Of a DNA stretch of 64,000 nucleotides, positions 59,169 to 64,000 are shown in pieces (positions within the stretch are counted from its first letter, which is position 1; every line of letters begins with the position of its first letter). A program made the translations under genes and the position numbers. The notes beneath the pieces were generated by a model. That model did not search any database. It saw only the letters and a program-made list of their open reading frames with translations, and had not been told where the DNA came from. This stretch comes from JACNIZ01 sp964344765. GTDB lineage: Bacteria > Planctomycetota > UBA1135. The stretch is taken from assembly GCA_964344765.1 (NCBI GenBank), contig CAYFOM010000009.1, positions 53,321 through 117,320 of the forward strand. The letters are read 5' to 3'.

Positions 59169-61283
59169 TCAGTCTAGCGGAAGCTGGAAAAAGTCGTCGG
59201 CCAGCTCCACGCCGAATTCGACGTTGGTGACCTTGGACTTCAGCGTGCCGATCATTTTGTTCGAGAAGCGCAGTTGCAGCTCATAAGGCAGCAACATGCC
59301 TTCAATTTCGCGGAAGTCATTAAAGCGCAACCGCTGGCCCATCAAGCCCAAGCCTTCGAGCAAAACCACGTTGTCTTCGCCGAGCATTTGGCCAGTGTTG
59401 GCGTCGACGAACAGGGTGCGCGCCGCGGCCGATGTGGTGTTGGTGCGCACTAACAGCAAGTCTTTGTTGGCACGATGCAGCTTTTGCACCACGTGCAATT
59501 GCGGATGCCATTCCAGCAAATTGCCGAAGCGCGCAAAGTGGTGATCCAGCCGAATTTGATCGCCGATCACGCCGTCGCGCTTGGCCCGAGGTTTGGCGCG
59601 CGAGTGGTACCAGCTTTGTTGACCGTCGAAGGATGCGTATTCGAATTCATTGCCGATCTGCGCGCTGATGCGCACTTGATTCGGCCAGGAATAGGTAGTT
59701 GTAATCGTGCCCTTCATGCCGGTGCGCGTGAATTCGATATCCGAATTCATCCTCATCGGGCCGACGGCTTCCAGCTTGTGCAAACCGTGCGCTTTGGCAA
59801 CCATCGCCGCGACTTCGGCCCCGGTGGGCAGATCGGCGGCCGGCTGGAATTTGAATTCACGGCGGTTGGCGAGGGTGAAGGAAACCACTTCACCCTCCTC
59901 ATCGCGCTCAAAGGTGATGACGAATCCTTCGCTGGTCGACTTCCAGCGATCCTCGCCGACGTATTCCAGTGCGACCACACCCTTACCCGGCACTTCCAAC
60001 GCCATGCCGTCGCCATCTTGCACAACGGCGCGGTAACTGTCGTCTTCATGCTCGCGGAAGTAACCGAGGTAGGGTTCGGCCGGCGGTGCTTCTTGAGCAG
60101 CGGCGACTTCCACTCCAAAGAAGACTTCGCCCAGCGCTTCTTCCACTTGGAAGCCGGTTTGCGTGCCACGCGATTGAGTGAAGTAAAACGCCATAGCGTC
60201 GTGCTCGGGGAAAACCCAAGCGTGGGTGCCGTCGGAACCGTTGTGGCCGAAAGCGGTGAGTCTTGGTTTGGACGCGTCGCCGGATTTGCCAGTCGCGTCG
60301 CCACTCGTGGATTCAGTAGCCGTCCAAACCATCATCAACGCGCCGTAAAGAGAACGCATGTTCGGCAAACCGCTGCGACCGTTCATCGGGTGCGGGCCGG
60401 GCGTAAGCGCGAAGTCGATCCACTTTTGGTCCAGCAATTGGCGCTCGCCAACGCGACCGTTGTTCAGCCACAACGCCGTGAATTTGGCGTAGTCTTCGGC
60501 GGTGCAGTACAAGCCCTGCGAACCGAGGAAGAATGGGAAGATCGTCGGTTGCTCGGTATTCCAATACGCGGTCCAATTGCCCGGCGTGCCGGCGTATTTA
60601 CTACAACCGATGTCACGCAGTTCATGATCATCGGTCAGCTCGGTCAAGCTTTGCTCCATACCCAGCGGCTGCAAAATACGCTGCTCGACAAATGCAGCGA
60701 AGCTCAAATCCGAAACCGCTTCCACCACCGCCGCCAAGGTGTCGGTGCCTTGATCGCTATATCGAAAGCCCTGCCCCGGCGGGAACTCCAGCTTGGCACC
60801 GGCCCCCAACTTGGCGACGTCATGGATGTCGTTCAGCTCATCCAAATTCATCGCCATGATTAGCGACATCGGCAAGCCGCTGCTGTGATGTAGCAAATGC
60901 CGGATCGTGGTCTGGCGGCTGACGTCAACATCGAAGTACGGCAAGTACTTGTGCACCGGATCATCGAGCTGAAGCTTGCCCTCTTGGGCCAACATCAAAA
61001 TCGCGGTTCCGGTCAGCGGCTTGGTCATCGACCGCACGCAGAACAAACTGCCGTTGACCATCGGCTGCTCCTTCTCACGATTCCGCCAGCCGAACGACTC
61101 GTGCAAAATCGGCTCGCCGCGCTGAATCAAAAGCAGCTCGGCGCCGACGACTTGGTCCTCGTCCACCAACTTTTGAACCAATTGCTCAAGCTTGGTGAGG
61201 GACTCGGGAGTGGGAGTTTGTTGGCTTGCGGCGCCGGGTGCCAGCAAAGCAGCCGCGGCAAGCAGGGGGGTTAGAATTTTCAT
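59169..61283 (-). CDS. Serine hydrolase (class C beta-lactamase fold) fused to a LolA-like domain
   Basis: The 704-residue protein has a signal peptide (to about residue 21). Next comes a serine beta-lactamase/penicillin-binding-protein-like domain (about 30-390) with the nucleophile motif S85-M-T-K88 and the second motif Y-S-D near residue 172. A middle beta domain follows. The last 210 residues resemble the LolA/MucB or outer-membrane lipoprotein-sorting fold (LEAVGPMRMNSDIEFTRTGM to VTNVEFGVELADDFFQLP). Such hydrolases act as esterases, peptidases or transpeptidase-like enzymes; there is no evidence for antibiotic resistance. It precedes the RND adaptor by 28 bases, so the three genes may be one transcript. 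Confidence 0.88.
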   Translation of the reverse strand: MKILTPLLAAAALLAPGAASQQTPTPESLTKLEQLVQKLVDEDQVVGAELLLIQRGEPILHESFGWRNREKEQPMVNGSLFCVRSMTKPLTGTAILMLAQEGKLQLDDPVHKYLPYFDVDVSRQTTIRHLLHHSSGLPMSLIMAMNLDELNDIHDVAKLGAGAKLEFPPGQGFRYSDQGTDTLAAVVEAVSDLSFAAFVEQRILQPLGMEQSLTELTDDHELRDIGCSKYAGTPGNWTAYWNTEQPTIFPFFLGSQGLYCTAEDYAKFTALWLNNGRVGERQLLDQKWIDFALTPGPHPMNGRSGLPNMRSLYGALMMVWTATESTSGDATGKSGDASKPRLTAFGHNGSDGTHAWVFPEHDAMAFYFTQSRGTQTGFQVEEALGEVFFGVEVAAAQEAPPAEPYLGYFREHEDDSYRAVVQDGDGMALEVPGKGVVALEYVGEDRWKSTSEGFVITFERDEEGEVVSFTLANRREFKFQPAADLPTGAEVAAMVAKAHGLHKLEAVGPMRMNSDIEFTRTGMKGTITTTYSWPNQVRISAQIGNEFEYASFDGQQSWYHSRAKPRAKRDGVIGDQIRLDHHFARFGNLLEWHPQLHVVQKLHRANKDLLLVRTNTTSAAARTLFVDANTGQMLGEDNVVLLEGLGLMGQRLRFNDFREIEGMLLPYELQLRFSNKMIGTLKSKVTNVEFGVELADDFFQLPLD

Positions 61284-61396
61284 GGGCGCGGGAGGACCGT
61301 TCGCTTACGGACGTCTTCCCCTACCGTGCGCCAATTCTGCGGCTATTTCTCTTCCTTCTTCGCCATTTTCGCTGAGTCGACGCAGTGGGCTTAAGG

Positions 61397-62251
61397 TTAT
61401 TTGATGGATTTGCCTGAGAGGTCTAGAGCAACTTGGCAGTGCTCGGCAATTGCCCATGCGGCCTCTAACTCGGTTCGCTCTGGATCCGACTTGCTTTTGC
61501 CATAACTTTTTGTCGTCAATAGCTCGAAGGCCAAGCGCCCGCGAGCATTGGGCACTCGGTAGAGAGCTTCGCGCAAGTACCGCCTTCCGTCATGGGGTAA
61601 GTCATCCCATTGGGCGATCCAACCCACCAAGAATCGGGTTATGCGTTCATCCGGGTTCATGCGGAACAAGTCGTAAACCCTGCCGTCATGATTTTCGAAT
61701 TCGGTCGCCGCGCCGAGGAAGTTGAGTACTCGCTCTTTTTGCATATTGTTGAAGTCAGTCAACAAGTACGGCCATTCATGGCAGCGGCCGGATTTATCGA
61801 CGCCATCGTGGTGGTCGAACTCAAGCTTCAAGTCATAGCGAGTGGACGAGTGCTTTCCGAGATTGACCAGCCAATTCAGCATCGACATTTTCTTGCGCTC
61901 TTCCGATTCCAGGGTTTGAATCAAGTCCCAATGACGGATGGCGTCGGTCATCGCTTGCACACCGGCGGGCGTGAGTTTGCGCACGCCGTAAGACAGTGCG
62001 TTTGGACGGTAACGGCCACCGCGTGCACGTTCCAAGAACGCAATGTGAACCTCACCCGAGTAAAAACGTGCCGGCGCTGGACAAACCAAATTTGCTTGAT
62101 AAATAATTTCGATCGGCTCCGGAGTACCCGCCCGACCAATAACGATGTAATCCACCACTTCCAACTGGCGCCGCAACGAAACCGGCTCGATCGGCCAGTG
62201 GTTCACCTCCGGCGCAAAAATGGGAAATAATGTTAGAAGGATCGACAACAT
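61397..62251 (-). CDS. Exported protein of an unrecognised family, third of three tandem members
   Basis: I do not recognise the 284-residue product. From ATG 62251 it has a signal sequence (MLSILLTLFPIFAPEV); a TTG at 62263 is the alternative start. A central block, MLNWLVNLGKHSSTRYDLKL with a later EWPYLLTDFNNMQKERVLNF, is matched in position and pattern by the two upstream genes, so the three form a paralogous group. No catalytic motif is evident. It is 21 bases downstream of the next member and probably in the same transcript. Confidence 0.7.
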   Translation of the reverse strand: MLSILLTLFPIFAPEVNHWPIEPVSLRRQLEVVDYIVIGRAGTPEPIEIIYQANLVCPAPARFYSGEVHIAFLERARGGRYRPNALSYGVRKLTPAGVQAMTDAIRHWDLIQTLESEERKKMSMLNWLVNLGKHSSTRYDLKLEFDHHDGVDKSGRCHEWPYLLTDFNNMQKERVLNFLGAATEFENHDGRVYDLFRMNPDERITRFLVGWIAQWDDLPHDGRRYLREALYRVPNARGRLAFELLTTKSYGKSKSDPERTELEAAWAIAEHCQVALDLSGKSIK

Positions 62252-62272
62252 GAGTTGGACCAATGCTCCAGC

Positions 62273-63379
62273 TTAACATTCACGCTCTCTGCGTATCAGC
62301 ACAACGATGCGATTCACCGCCTCTTTGTGGCTCTGCCCTGTACCGATGAAACTCCAATCCCCCAAGCGTCCTTTCCAATTCACTCGAAAATAATCCCAGG
62401 CAGCTTTGTTATGCGATCGAGTAACGGCGTCGTAAACCAACTCCCCCAGCCAAGTTGTTCCTATGTGCGAATTGCGCGGGCGGTGAAGCCTGATGGATAA
62501 CTCCGCTCGTGGCTGGATAGGCAAATCGGCTCGCCATTGCCCTGCGGCGATTGCATTCACCAAAAAGTCAATCAACCGCGGGTCGTTGGAATCGCGTAGG
62601 GCCTCATAGAGTTGGATTTCATCGAAACCTGGTTCGTCGCAATTGAGCAGGAGTTCAAATAGTTCATCCTTTTGCTCCATCGTCAAATCCAACGCCGAGA
62701 AACAAATCTCCCACGGGCGATGATCCCGCTGGCGGCATCCAAACGGGTCGAGTTCCCGCACAGCAAACGGTCGCGTGTAGGGATGGCGCGCCAATTCCAT
62801 AATCCATTCACTGAACAACTCGCGAGTAGCAAACCGATCCTTGCCCTTTCGCAAGGGCTCCCATTTTTGCACCACAGCACGCATGGCTTTCTCGCGTGCA
62901 ACATCCAAGCGAAGTCCATTTGGAGCAGGGTCTATGCCCACCCAGCCGAGCGAAGTCTTTTTCAAGAAGGACAAGACTCTTCCATCTATCCAATTCGCCG
63001 GCCCCTCTTCTTCCTGGAACCAAGTTCCGCGATAAACCACAAACGGAAGGGTCAAGTTTTGCTCGCAGGTCCCCCACAGTGCTTCTGGTGCCAATAACTT
63101 GAGGCCGTCCTTTGCAATGTTGGTTTTGCAATTGAGCTTCGAATCCGGATTATGAGGATCCAGAGTCGGAAAGCGTTTCCACCCCCCCTCATTGGGAACT
63201 TGCTCTTCCACATGGGAAATAAGAATCATTTCCGACGTGGCCAATAAATCACGCAGCCATGTAGCCCTGGAAGTGCACAAAACTGCGATTTCCCGCCTCT
63301 GTTCAGCAATGACCGGCGCCTCGGCTTGCACATTGGTCGCCCCGGGGTTTTGCAAAAGCAATAAAGCGAGCAACATCAT
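62273..63379 (-). CDS. Exported protein of an unrecognised family, second of three tandem members
   Basis: A 368-residue protein with a signal peptide (MMLLALLLLQNPGATNVQAE). The N-terminal part holds a few cysteines (LCTSRATW, LNCKTN, GTCEQN). The shared block is FSEWIMELARHPYTRPFAVR, followed by a tryptophan-containing segment and DLTMEQKDELFELLL. Helical repeat-like sequence continues (LYEALRDSNDPRLIDFLVNA). No enzymatic motif is seen. Function unknown; likely periplasmic. Confidence 0.72.
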   Translation of the reverse strand: MMLLALLLLQNPGATNVQAEAPVIAEQRREIAVLCTSRATWLRDLLATSEMILISHVEEQVPNEGGWKRFPTLDPHNPDSKLNCKTNIAKDGLKLLAPEALWGTCEQNLTLPFVVYRGTWFQEEEGPANWIDGRVLSFLKKTSLGWVGIDPAPNGLRLDVAREKAMRAVVQKWEPLRKGKDRFATRELFSEWIMELARHPYTRPFAVRELDPFGCRQRDHRPWEICFSALDLTMEQKDELFELLLNCDEPGFDEIQLYEALRDSNDPRLIDFLVNAIAAGQWRADLPIQPRAELSIRLHRPRNSHIGTTWLGELVYDAVTRSHNKAAWDYFRVNWKGRLGDWSFIGTGQSHKEAVNRIVVLIRREREC

Positions 63380-63409
63380 TTCCCCGAAAACGCCGACGTC
63401 GACCTTGCG

Positions 63410-64000
63410 CTACAACTTTTTCTCGGCCGACTGATTTTGGTTGGCGGTTTCCACCGCATCGGCTTCGCGCAGCAACCGCAGGGCTTCTTTGCGCGCAACC
63501 AACTCCTCTTTGCGGCGACCGTTGAAACGCCATTTCATGTGGCGATCGGGTTGATGACGCCAATTTGCTTGGAAGAACTTCTCCAACTTGTCACTGCTGC
63601 GATAAGCCATCGCTTTTTGAATCCACACTCCCGCCGGTGAAAAAAATCCCCTGGCCTGTTGTGCCGCCCGCACATAAACATCGAACAGGCGCTCGTCGTG
63701 CCAATCACCCATGGCATTCAACAACTCCTCTTCGAAGCGGCCGAACGTCTTGGCATGGACCAAAGCGTCGACCAAACGTCGGCGTTGCTCGAGGCTGGTT
63801 TGGCTGAAACCGTAGGTCCAAAACTCTCGGCTTTGGCCGGTTGCCAAATAGCGTTTTTCATTTAATTCCACCGCACCGTCTAAGCGCGTGTGCGGGTTGA
63901 CTGCCAGATCTACGATCCAGTTCAGAGTTGCTGCTTGTCGTTCTTCTGATCTGCCTCCCGAAAATCGGGCCACCCAGAGTTGTGCATTTCGGTCAAAATG
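63410..64000 (-). CDS. Protein of the same unrecognised family, C-terminal part, cut by the window edge
   Basis: The frame stays open to base 64000, so only the last 197 residues are seen; a GTG at 63973 is probably internal. It carries the family block TLNWIVDLAVNPHTRLDGAV, then SREFWTYGFSQTSLEQRRRL, and a helical stretch ending in a charged tail (RKEELVARKEALRLLREADA). The layout matches the two downstream genes, so this is probably the first member of the tandem set. Function unknown. Confidence 0.7.
   Translation of the reverse strand, partial: HFDRNAQLWVARFSGGRSEERQAATLNWIVDLAVNPHTRLDGAVELNEKRYLATGQSREFWTYGFSQTSLEQRRRLVDALVHAKTFGRFEEELLNAMGDWHDERLFDVYVRAAQQARGFFSPAGVWIQKAMAYRSSDKLEKFFQANWRHQPDRHMKWRFNGRRKEELVARKEALRLLREADAVETANQNQSAEKKL

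Noticed and set aside
59475..60863. A 462-residue plus-strand frame opposite the serine hydrolase gene.
   Set aside because: Low-complexity His/Arg-rich translation with no recognisable feature; a shadow of the real minus-strand gene.
59169..61283. Annotation of the serine hydrolase as a resistance beta-lactamase.
   Set aside because: Class C-fold hydrolases with large C-terminal extensions are mostly esterases or peptidases; SxxK alone is not evidence of beta-lactam hydrolysis.

Overview
The window is ordinary dense bacterial chromosome, about 60% GC by eye. It carries some 44 protein genes, almost no long intergenic gaps, and no rRNA, tRNA, CRISPR array or transposase that I can see. The gene content is Gram-negative (FadL-like porin, RND pump, many signal peptides). 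It fits the Planctomycetota or a related PVC/Acidobacteria-like lineage: an ECF sigma factor directly ahead of a Ser/Thr kinase with a TolB-like propeller, large FG-GAP and CotH/lamin-tail surface proteins, and a terpenoid-toroid repeat protein. The lineage is an inference from families, not a marker-gene result.

Layout. 1-1629: end of sdhA and all of sdhB, closed by a strong terminator. 1762-6928: three tandem secreted FG-GAP propeller proteins, each 567 aa, then a terminator. 7075-10607: ECF sigma factor and membrane kinase. 10608-11996: a lower-GC islet with one AAA ATPase whose 3' end overlaps the next gene. 11966-24652: an eight-gene carbohydrate locus with four glycoside-hydrolase-like enzymes (GH38-, GH2-, GH172- and MGH/GH63-like), a PfkB sugar kinase and an ABC importer whose binding protein is fused to its first permease. 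24663-30171: CYTH protein, two cell-envelope or unknown repeat proteins and a two-gene coiled-coil unit. 30224-35814: a small-molecule catabolic cluster (enolase superfamily, old-yellow-enzyme, NRAMP-fold transporter without the metal ligands, DUF993).

35811-48604 is all on the minus strand. Read in transcription order it holds two CotH/lamin-tail paralogs, a carboxypeptidase-regulatory-like protein, a FadL-like channel, and a compact TusA-DsrE-DsrE-hybrid histidine kinase operon. 48618-54146: the RNA-repair module. rtcB-rtcA run left under a good sigma-54 promoter and end at a clear terminator. rtcR runs right and is followed by three small genes (two membrane proteins and a DUF6940 protein). 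54151-61283: CPBP protease, RND pump with adaptor, and a serine hydrolase fused to a LolA-like domain. 61397-64000: three tandem members of an unrecognised secreted family, the last cut by the window edge.

The most unusual items are the NRAMP homologue with degenerate metal sites inside a catabolic cluster, the histidine kinase without a sensor domain in a sulfur-carrier operon, the sigma-54/RtcR control region with a paired repeat, the GH38-like enzyme with an apparently changed nucleophile next to a foreign-looking ATPase, and the perfect 13-bp hairpin that abuts the start codon of one CotH gene.
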